DNA of 64,000 nucleotides from Bugulina stolonifera (Eukaryota; Bryozoa; Gymnolaemata; Cheilostomatida; Bugulidae), in NCBI GenBank assembly GCA_935421135.1, contig OW285192.1, forward strand, positions 2,895,501 to 2,959,500. Reading direction: 5' to 3'. The translations under genes were made by a program, and so were the position numbers. The notes under the pieces were generated by a model. That model was not told the origin of the DNA. It did no database searches and was given only the letters and a program-made list of their open reading frames with translations. This document shows positions 37,228-48,461 of the stretch, piece after piece (the stretch's first letter is position 1; every line of letters starts with the position of its first letter).

Positions 37228-37666
37228 GTAAGTATATGCAGTATGTAGATAGAGCCAGGTCTATATGTTGTTCGCCGGCAACAGTATATTCCTTACCTTG
37301 TTCCACAGCCTAAGAGCCCATCTAAAAACGGCACCTTTTTTGAGTAGGGAAAACCAAATGAAGGGAGATGCATCTGAAGGTCTGTGAGTTTTGGGCTACT
37401 AGGTATTTTAGATTACAAAAATTAACACCTGCACATAGAAACTACCAACTTGTAATATTCATCTTTAATTAACAAAATTATTGGAAAAAATCATTGACTT
37501 GGAAGACTATATCAACTTGTGCCCATTAGCCTTGCTTTCACCCAAATAGTAAGCCTACTTGCTTACTGTATTCACACTACTGAGTACACCATCCACTTCA
37601 CTTGTACCTTTGAGCATGGTAGTCGTAAAAGACGAGCATAAAGTGAGAAAAAAAGACAACTTTAAC
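37228..37666. other. 3' flank of the TRIM-like gene
   Basis: No further exon was supported here. No feature before the hAT element. Confidence 0.5.
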
Positions 37667-39265
37667 TAGGCCTGCACGGTGTTTCGGTTTCAAACGATGT
37701 AAACGATGTGTGAACCCTCGGTGTTACACATCGGCAAATTTTTTATGCACCGAATCGTACCGGCACCGTGCCTAAACGATATATCGATGGTTCGGTGTAG
37801 TTCGATGTTATCGAACCGGATCGCTATGCCAGTAGTCATTCAATATTCATGCGGTCTAATGTCACGTGTTCTTGTTTACCTCACTTCAAACTAGGTTGCA
37901 TACCTTCGCTAATCCGTTTCCATATTAACTGCCATCGTGGCTGTGATTGATTATCAATGTTGTGGAGGTAATAGTTATTATTAAATTATAATAAATTGAT
38001 TAATAATTACGTAACTTAGCAGATTCTGCGTATATTATATTCTATCGTTTGCATATGATTGCTTTGTTCATGAATAGTGTGCTGAAATAGATTAGTAGTA
38101 TACGATCAAATATAATGGATTATTATTTATAAATAATATAATTAAATTTAAACATACCATTGGATTAATTATTTCTATTATAATTAATCTACTACTAATG
38201 TTTAAATTTGATTATAATCGCTTGTAACTAAAAATAGCTTCAATGCTTATAATAGTTAATCATTATTAATTATGTTTTTTTAATTAAAAATCGTTGTGTA
38301 GTTATGCTTTTGGTAAGCACCAGCTCTTTATTTATTTAAAATAAGCTAATACTAATGTTCAATCAATATTTTGTAGGTGGAATTCATCGGACTGAGCCAT
38401 CGAAATATCAAATCTGAAGACAAATCTGCTAGATTCAATCGGTGGACACACTGAATTACACCAAATCAGCAATCTATCAAGAAAGCTTGCAAGAAAGATT
38501 TCCTACATTATCATTACATCATATGCAACTATGCTAGCGTTTCTTCTTTCTCTTGTGATATGAAGTTAGCCCATGTAATTTTAAATTTGTTATCTTTTTG
38601 TGTCAATGGTACGAGTGTGGTGGAAACAATGTTTGCTGTTTTTCTTCTGTAATTTGGTCACAATCAGTAATAAATCTAATAAATTATATGTAGTCGGTTG
38701 GGTGTGTGTCCACCCTCATGTTTTTATATTTAATGTATTTATTAAAATTATATAAAATAGGTGAAGTAAGACCCAATGCAACTTAAAACTCACTAGACTA
38801 CATGGGCAAATACAAAATCTTGGAGTAGGAGTAAGCACTGATTACTTTCATTAACTCAGTAGCCACTTAAATAAAAATAATATACATATACTATGTTTTA
38901 ATGAAGCCCTGTCTGCCTGCCATACCTGAAAATAAAATAAAACAATGATTGGCATGAACTCATGTTGCAAGAAAGTGTTGAGGATTTTTGTTCCCTTGTA
39001 TTGCACGATCATGATGGGACAACTCTATTAGGCAAACTAGCTCCTGGACCGGTTCGATCCGGCATATCGAACCAAAGTTGACACCGTCTAACACCGCTTG
39101 AGACCAGGTTCAAGACGTCCGGTGCGGTTCGATATATCGATCCAAATTTGGCATCGGTTGACACCGAATGAGACCAGGCACAAGAGAACCGGTGTCAACC
39201 GGTGTTTGATTACCACCACCCCAAAAACCGAATACCAGTGGGGAGGCAACACCGGTGCAGGCCTA
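37667..39265. mobile_element. Non-autonomous hAT-type element, 1.6 kb
   Basis: Inverted ends TAGGCCTGCACGGTGTT and the complement of TAGGCCTGCACCGGTGTT. A perfect 8-bp duplication ACTTTAAC flanks it (37659-37666 and 39266-39273). Subterminal parts are rich in CGGTTCGAT, ATATCGA and CACCG words in both orientations, likely transposase-binding repeats. The middle is AT-rich with no transposase. Confidence 0.85.
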
Positions 39266-39273
39266 ACTTTAAC

Positions 39274-40057
39274 TAAGGTTACTAACTTTAAAGGGGTTAT
39301 GACATGTGGTTCATGTCTATGTTCAATGCAGCATCTCTTATTTAGGTTTGTTGCATTTGTGCTACTATAAGCAGAGTTGTGTCCTCTTGCCCATGCTTGA
39401 CTCATTAGCACTATTCAATGCTGCTTCAAACGCAACTGTGTGCTTTATGACTTATAGAGAAAATGGTTGAATTCAAGCTGTTTGCATAGAAAGAGTACAG
39501 TAGTGAACAAATGATTTCACAGTGTTTGCTAATATAGCTGTAGAATAACTTGTGCAAGTTCTTGAATTTTTCTGGGCTTTCCTTTTGCTGGCAATAACTA
39601 GCTGCCTTTATTGGTCGGTCGGTATTTCACCTGGCCACACTATATACGGCGGCTATTATTGGGTTATTCTATATGTCTATACATTGTGTTGTGGCCTAGT
39701 TGTTCTAAATATAACCTGGAAGGCACAAACATAGAATAACTACAGTACTAGAATAATAAATATTTAGGCACTAAATATATTGTGCCGCTACCTTAAAACA
39801 CGTGGCATAACCCTTTTAAAAATCAAACTCTTCTTTACCCAAACCCCAACCAAAAGCTTTATTTCTGTCTAGCTCCTCCCTATTATAGGTATTCTAGCAT
39901 TAGTTGGAGTTGTCTGCGCGCTCTCACGTCATCTATCTCTCACGGCATGCTCACATCTTTTACCACTACCCCTTTGAGCAGGCTAATACTTCTTTAGTTA
40001 TATACAGTAATGTACATATATAATCCTCCATGTGTAAACATTATTGTTGCATTTTAG
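39274..40057. other. No gene seen
   Basis: A short ORF at 39552-39734 looks hydrophobic but is not supported by splice sites or similarity. Confidence 0.45.
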
Positions 40058-40150
40058 GAGAGGCTCTGACAGACACCTGGCCCGTTGAATACATCTCATC
40101 TCCACATCTCATGTCTGCAGCGATTCTGTTAATTTGCCTCATACAGCCCT
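40058..40150 (+). pseudogene. Possible extra last exon of the TRIM-like family
   Basis: After the acceptor ATTTTAG the frame GEALTDTWPVEYISSPHL begins in the same phase as the real last exon at 37094 (GDLLTEISDPV). The two share the start GAGA and CTGACAGA. It lacks the following conserved strands and no other exons of a second gene copy were found, so it may be a decayed duplicate or an alternative end. Confidence 0.3.
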
Positions 40151-40671
40151 GTATATACATGTACATCATAATTCAACACTGTGTACACTCCATATTATTA
40201 CATAATGGTGTATATCATTGTACATGTAATATGTACTTGTATAATCATTCATGTATGTACTCCATATTGTTTTTGTTTCATTTTAATATTTAGTTAATGC
40301 ATGTTTACATAAGCCAGCTAATATTATTTTTTGTGTTGGCTTTATCTGTCTCTGGCTGCTGCTGAAAAATGCAACAGGCATATCTAATAGATTAGTTACC
40401 CTTACAGAAATGGTGGATATTTTCGTTTATAAGGATATACACTATGCACACTAGTGTTCTGTATTGAAAATAACATAATATACAAATGTAGATAAATGCA
40501 TTATATAATAGCCATGCATCATGCAGTACTATGCCAATGAGATTGATTATTTTTCTGCATCTATAACATGCACTGTCTAGTTAATTCATTCATAAAAGTG
40601 GAGCTGTACTTGCTGTAGTAAATGGACCCCAAAAGTTACTATGATTCATAACTTGAAAAATCTTTCATAGA

Positions 40672-41052
40672 CCTTCCCAATTGTTTGCTTATGACCTCTC
40701 TGGTAGAATGCTTTCTGTAGAGTTGCAAGGAAATTACAATGTAACATTTGGCAACCCCAGTTACATAAAACTAAACCTTCAGCCATCACAGATATTAGTT
40801 TTTACACTTCCTATATATTACATTATGCAGGATGGCCCTACAATGTACGTGTACATAGGAGCAGTGTTGTATGTCACAGTTTGACTGTCTAGCAAAGAAT
40901 GTGTTCTGCCCTCTAGATTGGTTATGCAAAACTTTCAAGTGTATGCCAAGAATACTGAAAAGTTCAACAATATTGATTTCAACCCATTGGGCCATCAGCC
41001 AGACCATATAGATTATACTAAGAGGTTCTGGAGTTGCCAGTACTTGATCTAA
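40672..41052 (+). CDS. Possible coding fragments, unrecognised
   Basis: The open frame at 40681-40884 (FAYDLSGRMLSVELQGNYN) and, after a CTCTAG acceptor-like site near 40915, a second frame (FQVYAKNTEKFNNIDFNPLG) ending with TAA at 41050 both have balanced protein-like composition. No donor linking them is convincing. Could be a decayed gene or part of a repeat. Confidence 0.25.
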
Positions 41053-41869
41053 AGTTTTAACATTGGAGTTGTATTCTCTTGAATAGAAACAATCTTTCGA
41101 AAATATAGGCTGCTAGTCTCAGGTTCATCAAAATGATCTGAGCCGTTGATTGGCTCTCATAGTGTTCGCAGAGCCGTTGATTGGCTCTGATTGTGATGTT
41201 AGTTTCCACGAATTCATAGATAACATTAATTCCAACACGTTATAATAATAATGATAGATGTTAGCTATCATTTTAGAAATTGAATTGTTCCCACAGGGCA
41301 TAGTGATACAACAACACTACAGTATCATTTTGCCACAGTAAATACTCATATACTTGTTGTTCAAGCCTTGGGTACATCCGAACATTATAATATTTATCAT
41401 TTTTATTTTCTCTGAGTTTTATCAATTTCAGAATTTCAATTTGAATATTTATTATCTTATTTATTTGACTAATTTAAATTTGTACATAACATAGTGATAT
41501 TAATATTTATATTGATATTAGTCATATATATTTAATATTATTTATTATATTTAAAATCTTTCATCTTATGTATTTAATTTTTAATTATATTATAATTATT
41601 TATGTAATAATAATCATAAATGATACGTATATGTTTTGTTTGTTTCATCAATTGAATTGGATCAATCATTATCAATATAATTAATAGATGTGTGATACAG
41701 ACTACAGAGGCAGTGGGTTATTAGAAAAGCCCAGGTTTTTAGTGTCGTAGGCTATTTTCATTTTGTATAATAAAGTAATAATTACATAGGCCTATACTGT
41801 AGTTGTTTAGGTAGTATACACTATACAAAAAATATATAATAATTATAATATTATTTTATATAAAATACA
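41053..41869. other. No gene seen
   Basis: Contains a 25-bp direct repeat (GAGCCGTTGATTGGCTCT at about 41140 and 41172) and then a very AT-rich stretch to 41870. Confidence 0.5.
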
Positions 41870-42165
41870 CACCGACTTATACTCCTTGGCATGGCCAGTC
41901 CCACGCATCTTCGATCTTGTGCAGGTCCCGATGCTGGTCGACTCCCCATGAGAAAAGCCCAGGTAGTATTGCATGTTTGGCAAGGTAGGAATTGAAGAGT
42001 TGCCTTGAAGCCATGCTGGCTTGCAGGACCTCAAGGACTTTACATGTATCTGAGGCACAGGAGCAATTGTAGCAGGATGCTCTTCATAACACCACCATGA
42101 CCGGGATGTGAACATGGAACCGTCAGCATGAAAGTTTAGCATTCTAACCACTCGGCCACGGCTAA
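41870..42165 (-). mobile_element. tRNA-Ser/Leu-like SINE
   Basis: On the minus strand it starts CCGTGGCCGAGTGGTTAGAA, a clear type-II tRNA A-box region. A degenerate B-box (GGTTCCATGTTCACATCCC) follows, then an unrelated body. It lacks a tRNA fold after the D arm, so it is not a tRNA gene. Confidence 0.75.
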
Positions 42166-42431
42166 TGTTATTTTATATATTAATAGGCCCTAGTTGATTA
42201 ATAGCTTCATATTGTACCATTAAGCCATGCACAGCACAAGTTATATGATAGACTTACTTTTCTCACAGAGTGCTTCAACCTCCTCCTTTCTTTCAGTTGC
42301 TTTGAAATTGCTTTGCTTAAAAGTAAACTAGAAAATAGAAATGGTCCTCCTTGCTTTGCTAAGCCTAAATTAATAGTTAATGATAATTAATAAATAAAAA
42401 TAGCATAAACGTAGCCTATAGTAGTGTAAGC
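42166..42431. other. No gene seen
   Basis: Short AT-rich spacer between SINE and hAT elements. Confidence 0.5.
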
Positions 42432-42790
42432 CAGGGGCGGATCTGGCTCAGTTTGAAAGGTTCTACCAACAAGCCAAGGGGCTGCCTAGGCCCCCTGGCG
42501 CAGTCCGGGGCAGCGCCCCGGCCACCAAAGCAATATGCTGGATTTTGCACTAAATGAAGCAAATTTATGCACACTTACACTTTGAATCAATATGTTACTG
42601 TTACATAAATGTTTGCTGCCCTAATGATATAAATAAAATATTTTCATGTTAATATAATTATTATTTTTAATTATATTATCATTTAATAATTATATTGCAT
42701 CATATCAAGTAGCCTATGAACCTATGGATGCCAAGCTTGTATGGGGTGCAACTCACTCTCCTTCCTGTACTAAAACATAATAAACATGAC

Positions 42791-43678
42791 CAGGGCCGTA
42801 GTGCCCTATACGGCCGTGCGGCCTGGCCGTCTCAACTTTTAGCATTGCAAAGTCGAAATGTAGTCAATTTATTATCATGGTCAGATCAGTGTTTAAAGTT
42901 TCTTCCACTTTCTTATTCGCGGGATTTGCAAAATATGTAAGGATAGCGTGGTAATAAGTTTGCTAAACACTTTTATATCAGAAAATTTTAAATACTACCG
43001 TATTTAACTGCAGTTATGTAACATTTTAGATATTGAAAACCTGTCAGGGGAGATAACTCTAAATTTGAACATTATTTCAGTATACAGTATAAGAGGTACC
43101 GTATACACAGTCCATGTACTGGGTGTGTTAAAAAATATAAACCTTGAAAGTCTAAACCATTATATTAGTTTTCAATTGAACAAACTTTTTTGGATTCAGC
43201 TATCTGTCTGCCCTACATTGTTGTCAATATATTTGCTTAGGCATTCAATCTTATAAGGAGAAATAAGAAATATCTCTATGGTAGGAAAGAAACACATGCT
43301 TTCAGCTGCTTTTTGTAGATTCGTTAGCTCTACTTCATTTCATTGCATGTTTTTCATCATTGTAAAGAAGTAAAGTATTTGTAAATGTCGTTAGAGTTGA
43401 ATGATTTATGTTCAGTCATAATTGTGAACAGATACAATGTATATAAGTCATGTACATGCATATATATGTATGAGGCTGGGTTATATTTAATGTTATTACA
43501 CAGGTATATTTCATAAGCCTGAACTGCTTCAAATTTGCTCTATTTTTCTGAAAAACACTCTCAGGGCGCCGGCGGCCGGGGCGCTGCCCCGAACCCCGCC
43601 AGGGGGCCTAGGCGGCCCCCTGGACCCCCAGCCTAATATTTTGGCCCCACCAACATTTCTTAGGGCGCTACGGCCCTG
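42791..43678. mobile_element. Nested non-autonomous hAT-type element
   Basis: Ends CAGGGCCGTAGTGCCCT and the complement of CAGGGCCGTAGCGCCCT. A perfect 8-bp duplication AACATGAC flanks it. The GC-rich subterminal block at 43563-43620 is the inverse of 42470-42522 in the outer element, so the two families are related. Confidence 0.9.
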
Positions 43679-43927
43679 AACATGACTTTATTTAGTGTTT
43701 GATCAACAGAAATCTTAAAATACTGCAGGCTTGGTTTATTCGCCTCTTAGGTGAGAAGAGTTGTTTTTTTCATCTTGAATGTACATAAGGCAGTTTTCCT
43801 TCTTGGCTGCTTGCACGTGATTTGGTTTCCTAGCAACATTATATTGTCTTTGAAATTTTCATTCTTGCCTAAATAGCTTCCTGTATGAAGCTTGTGTCTT
43901 ATATATTTTCTGCTACAAATCCACTAA

Positions 43928-44200
43928 TAGGTGTCTTCGCGACCTAAACTTCAGACCCAGGCCGGTTTATGAAAATATTTTCCGGCACACATCTGTCACA
44001 GGGTCGCGAACACACCGGCCTGGGCCAAAAGCAAAATCCTCGTTTTCGCGCGAAGAAATCAGGTGTGCCGATGAGCTAGGGATGGTTTCGTCGGGCCAAG
44101 CGAAATCCCAGGCCGATAGCCCTTCTGGCCTTGGTCGGACGGCCATCTTGTAATTTTTATTTGCAACCCGGGTCCGTCCAAGAGGTCGCGAAGACACCTA
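43928..44200. mobile_element. 273-bp MITE with 18-bp perfect inverted ends
   Basis: TAGGTGTCTTCGCGACCT at the left and its exact complement at the right. The interior is GC-rich, unlike its surroundings. TA at both ends could be the target duplication (Tc1/mariner-like), but the superfamily is not certain. Confidence 0.8.
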
Positions 44201-44411
44201 ATGTGGCTAGTTTACTATAACTGTAGCGAATCAAGCTCACAGATTAGTAATAGCTTTCCTGTGTTGGAAGATGAATTTGGGCAAGCTGTAAATACTTTAT
44301 TTCATGATCGATTTGCAGCTAATTTTAGGAGAAATAACCAATTTAATTTTGTTATTAGAAATAAAGGGTCTCACCATGGCAGGGAGGTCGGGACCTCCAA
44401 ATCCGCCTCTG

Positions 44412-44728
44412 GCGTAGGCTTACTACTGTATAGTTGAGTGTTTAGTTGGTGTTGTAATAATAGTGATAATAATAATCATTTCTGACACTAAAGGGTTTAG
44501 GTAGAGAACTGAAAGCGTCTCTGAAGCCCATACCTAGGGAGCGGCCACTGAAAGTGCTGCCCAAGAGCCTGACCCAGATCAGGCACAGTCAAGAAGTTCA
44601 CCAGGCTCTGTCTAACGAGTATCGATGATGAGATTGTGTTCAACAGACTCCTATGATGTCAGCAGTATGCCGGGGCTCTGCTCTGGCCTCCACCTTGTCT
44701 TTTGTGCACATTAACATGATTTGCCAAT
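44412..44728. other. No gene seen
   Basis: Short spacer between transposons; no feature. Confidence 0.45.
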
Positions 44729-46201
44729 CGCTGGCTGAGTTCTCAAATCAGCTATCTGGCCAAAACTAAAAAAAATGAGTTTTTGTGCTCAACATGTCTC
44801 TTGGTACACCTGCTATGTGTGGCAAAGAAATTTTGATTCTGTCAGCTTTAGTTACTGAGATCTCAGTTCCCATTTCAGCTATCTGTGCAGCAATATCCAA
44901 TGTAGGTTTATTCTCAAACCAGCTATCTGACTCATGACCAATAACTGCAGTGATTGACCAATCACATACCATGGCATTGCGCAATACTACATGTATCCTT
45001 TGTTACAACTGGTCTAGTGAAACAAGTTGAATAAAATGGAGGGAATTTTGAGTACTAGGAATAAGAGAATTTGCTTTGATGATGGTTTAGATTTGCTCAA
45101 TATTGTTAATACTTCAATGTAAGCTTTACTATTACATTTTGTACGTAAAATACTTGATGCTAAGCTTATCTGTAAAAATGTATTACATGTAATATATTAT
45201 GAGCCACTGCCTGAAAGTATCAGCAGGAGTAATATAACTACCGTATGTTCAATACTGGTCTTGTACTGCTTGATGCTCTACACTACTGCATTCAGATACA
45301 GATGACATGTTGTAGTTTACCACTTGCAAGTGCACTTATCATTTTACTGAAAGAAATAATGGCAGAGCACCCAACCACCAAGCACATCCTACTTTGGAGT
45401 GATAGTAGCGTACCTCAAAATTGAAATAGCCACGTGTCCTATGCTCTCAAGTCCTTCATAAAACAGAATGGGCAATATTGCTGCCAATAACCCAAAAAAT
45501 TCTGTGAGCCTGGTCATAGCACTACCCAGGAGATAGACACTGTACACAGTATTATTGAGAGCGCATTGCAGCCAAGATATCTTCAGACTGTTATCACTCG
45601 CATCATTCATATCAAACTCCATAAAATTCCAATAAGTGTCACATTACTGAAAAATTCTGACATTAAAAAATTTAGCTAATGTGCACCAGGGAGCAAGTTT
45701 TCTTTGGCCAAGAAAAAAAGGAGCGAAAACTGTCATATTGGCACAGAAACTGTAATATTCATATTGCTCATCTAGACCGGAACTATTACGAGTTCAATAT
45801 GATTGGGGTGGTTCTACTGCGGAACATGAGATGCTGAATCTATAATAAACTCTCAGTGAACATGTAATGCAACTAGCTGTATGGTTGAGGAACTCATTTT
45901 AAGTGTAACATACTTGTTGTTTCATCAATGCTCTACAAATCAACTGTTTTTAGCCAGATAGCTGTTTTGAGAATTAACAGTATTTGTGTTCAAATGGACT
46001 ATGTGGTTTTAATTACTTGAACTTATGCTAATTAGAAACAATATTTGTGCAACTATGTAGTGTAGACACCAATAATGATATAATAACCACCTGCCCTGTC
46101 TAAAAGTAATAGGTGCCTAATTATGGCAATTCAAAAATTCAACTTCAAATTGCCAACATTTGAGTTTAGCCCAGATAGCTGATTTGAGAACTAAGCCAGC
46201 G
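44729..46201. mobile_element. 1.5-kb element with about 30-bp inverted ends
   Basis: Both ends carry, in opposite orientation, CGCTGGCT followed by AGTTCTCAAATCAGCTATCT. The flanks share CAAT (44725-44728 and 46202-46205), a possible 4-bp duplication. A second, inner pair of the same motif (about 44909 and 45950) makes the ends doubled. No transposase frame is seen. Superfamily not assigned. Confidence 0.7.
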
Positions 46202-46329
46202 CAATCATATTAGTTGTAAAGTAAGCTTGTTCTCAGATGACACTTTTATATCAACTGTTTAACCCAACAAAAGATCACATTCTAATCCGGTCTAGTATCG
46301 CATTGCTGTCTGAGTGAGCTGACACTTTG

Positions 46330-47222
46330 TGTATGTCAGTTAATGTTGCCAAATGTTCAATCACGTGCTTCAACCAAACATTTACCTCTCAGATGGCTAC
46401 TTGCACGCTGAACAATACTAAATTGGACCCTATGCGAGATTAAATACCTTGGAACTCTGATTCAAGATGACTTGAAGTTCAGTATCCACATCAAGCCGGA
46501 GGTATAAAAGCGAAACAGCAGCTTTATAGGATCAAGCGTATTTTGCATGGTGCTCTTCAGATTGCAAAGCTTCTGGCATATGCAAGCTTGAGTCGTCCGT
46601 ATGCTGAGCACGTTTCGGCCGTGTGGGACCAGGTTCTTTAATACCAAATATATGGCATCTAGATGGTGCAACACCGTGCAGTCTGTTTCATATGGCAGTA
46701 TTTCCACGGTGCTCAGTGAGTTAGAAATGGACGATCGATGCAAACGCTGCATGGCCAGCAGACAACTCGCCAGTGTTTTGTTTAATGAAGAATACCACGG
46801 CATGCTAGTGCTCATAATTTTTATGATGAGCTCAAGAGTGCCAAGACCACCAAATACCATGGTTACTAGACCCCAGACAACATGTACCAGATATATAGCT
46901 TTTTATGGCAGCCTCATTTCTAGGACAGTATGTGAGATGAAAGCAAAACAATGAACTGCTCGTAGAACGATACTCATCATATAAATACTTTTAATATCAC
47001 ATGATACTTGACCACAGCAAAACTGACTAAAAACTGTAAACAAATGAAGCATACCCCTTGCTCAGTGCTCTAGTATGCACTAAAAAGTAGAAAAATTGCC
47101 CCAATCACTAGAGCCAACTTGAGAGGTAGGCAATCCACCCACTGTGTGCACAAGAACCACAATATGTACCACTACAGTTTTCTTCCCAAAGTAGCCCGTG
47201 CTCACATCGAATCTCTATAATC
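46330..47222 (+). mobile_element. Decayed LINE reverse transcriptase C-terminus
   Basis: Scattered frames match the same region as the LINE at 22610: YLGTLIQDDLKFSIHI, KLLAYASLSRPYAEH, CKRCMASRQLAS and, near the end, NMYHYSFLPKVARAHIESL followed by TAA. Frameshifts and stops are frequent, so this is an older copy. Confidence 0.75.
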
Positions 47223-48461
47223 ACTGTTGATGCATGCCAACACAGAAAAATCGGCAGTATCAGCTATTCTGTTTACCAAACCTGAGCTGTGAAGCAGTCG
47301 CATCATTAAGGAATTTAAGTGCTTTCATTTATTTATTTATTATTATACGTCATGTTTTATTAGTTTGACTATAATTTGGTTTACTAGAAAAGGCTACATT
47401 TGAGGCAGTATTCAAATATTCTAGTGTGACAGCAAGTACATCAGAGTAAAATGAGCGTGACGTGCTACATAACTAAGGATCCGATCAGCTTTTCTCATTC
47501 CTGTTCAGTGCTCTCTCTCTACATGTGTAAATATCACAAACCATATAAGCAAGTATCCATGTATACACTAGCAGATTTTCCAAGTGTGGTTATATTAGTT
47601 TGTTGGCAATTCCTACAGATCTGCATTTGACACATTATGAATGATGATATAGTAAGGTATTTTTTATTCTTTAGCTTATTTTTGTATTGAGTTGTCACAG
47701 GCAGTCGGTAGATTATCAGCAAATGCTAACACCTACAGTATTATTATTTTGATAGAAATATTACACAGTAGATTGGTATTCTAGAATAATTTTAATAACT
47801 TGTAATGAATCAGTTAAATTATAGCATATTTTACACTAAAGAAGTGGCATTTTGCTTTCAAATTTGAGCTTCTGGCACCATTTAGTTACAGTATTTCAAC
47901 AAAACTTAGCCCAATATCTCTAATAAAAAACTTGACTTAAGCAAGACAATTATTGCATCGAAACTTGACTTGTAGTCGATCTAGATAACCGGATAAAACT
48001 TGAGTTTCTGAGTGCATGTAAAGACTCAACTTGTAACTTGAAAGTTTTAATTAGTTACTTAGGAGAGTTGACTTGTGACTTGAAAATCAGAACTACGAGT
48101 TGGCCATGGCCATTTGAGTTTTTCAAAATAACCTGCATACCTCTCCGCAATGATGCCAGATTTATAAACAGACCATTGGGGCTAAATTTTCACTTTTTGT
48201 ATTTAAGCGGAACAAACATGACTAGTTTATCAGTTTATATCACTGTGGACAATCTTTGTCTCTTGTGCCATCTGAATTGCTCTTTATGCTCCTTCGGAAT
48301 TACATAAGCTCGTTGGTGACTTAAACTCTCTGGCTACACTAAATTAAAGCTAGAAATTAATGCGAATAATACCCAAGTGATTCAGATGATACAAAAGAAG
48401 ATGACTACATATACATGTAACTGCCAATGCTCCTTTAAGGTTGTGCAACTGAAGTCTGAGA
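47223..48461. other. Intergenic; ACTTG-rich block
   Basis: Region 47930-48110 is full of CTTGACTT/AACTTG words like those near 13740-13840, probably a shared degraded repeat. The rest holds nothing recognisable; the promoter of the START gene should lie close to 48461. Confidence 0.45.

Larger units (their letters stand above)
42432..44411. mobile_element. Old hAT-type element hosting two younger insertions
   Basis: Ends CAGGGGCGGATCTGG and CCAAATCCGCCTCTG are diverged inverted repeats. The 8-bp flanks GTGTAAGC (42424-42431) and GCGTAGGC (44412-44419) match at six of eight, both differences being transitions. It was later hit by the elements at 42791-43678 and 43928-44200. No transposase frame survives. 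Confidence 0.65.

Noticed and set aside
42100..42165. tRNA-Ser/Leu gene on the minus strand
   Set aside because: A-box region is good but the anticodon stem, variable arm and T arm do not fold; it continues into a SINE body.
46601..46954. 117-residue plus ORF as a separate gene
   Set aside because: Part of a frameshifted LINE reverse transcriptase relic.
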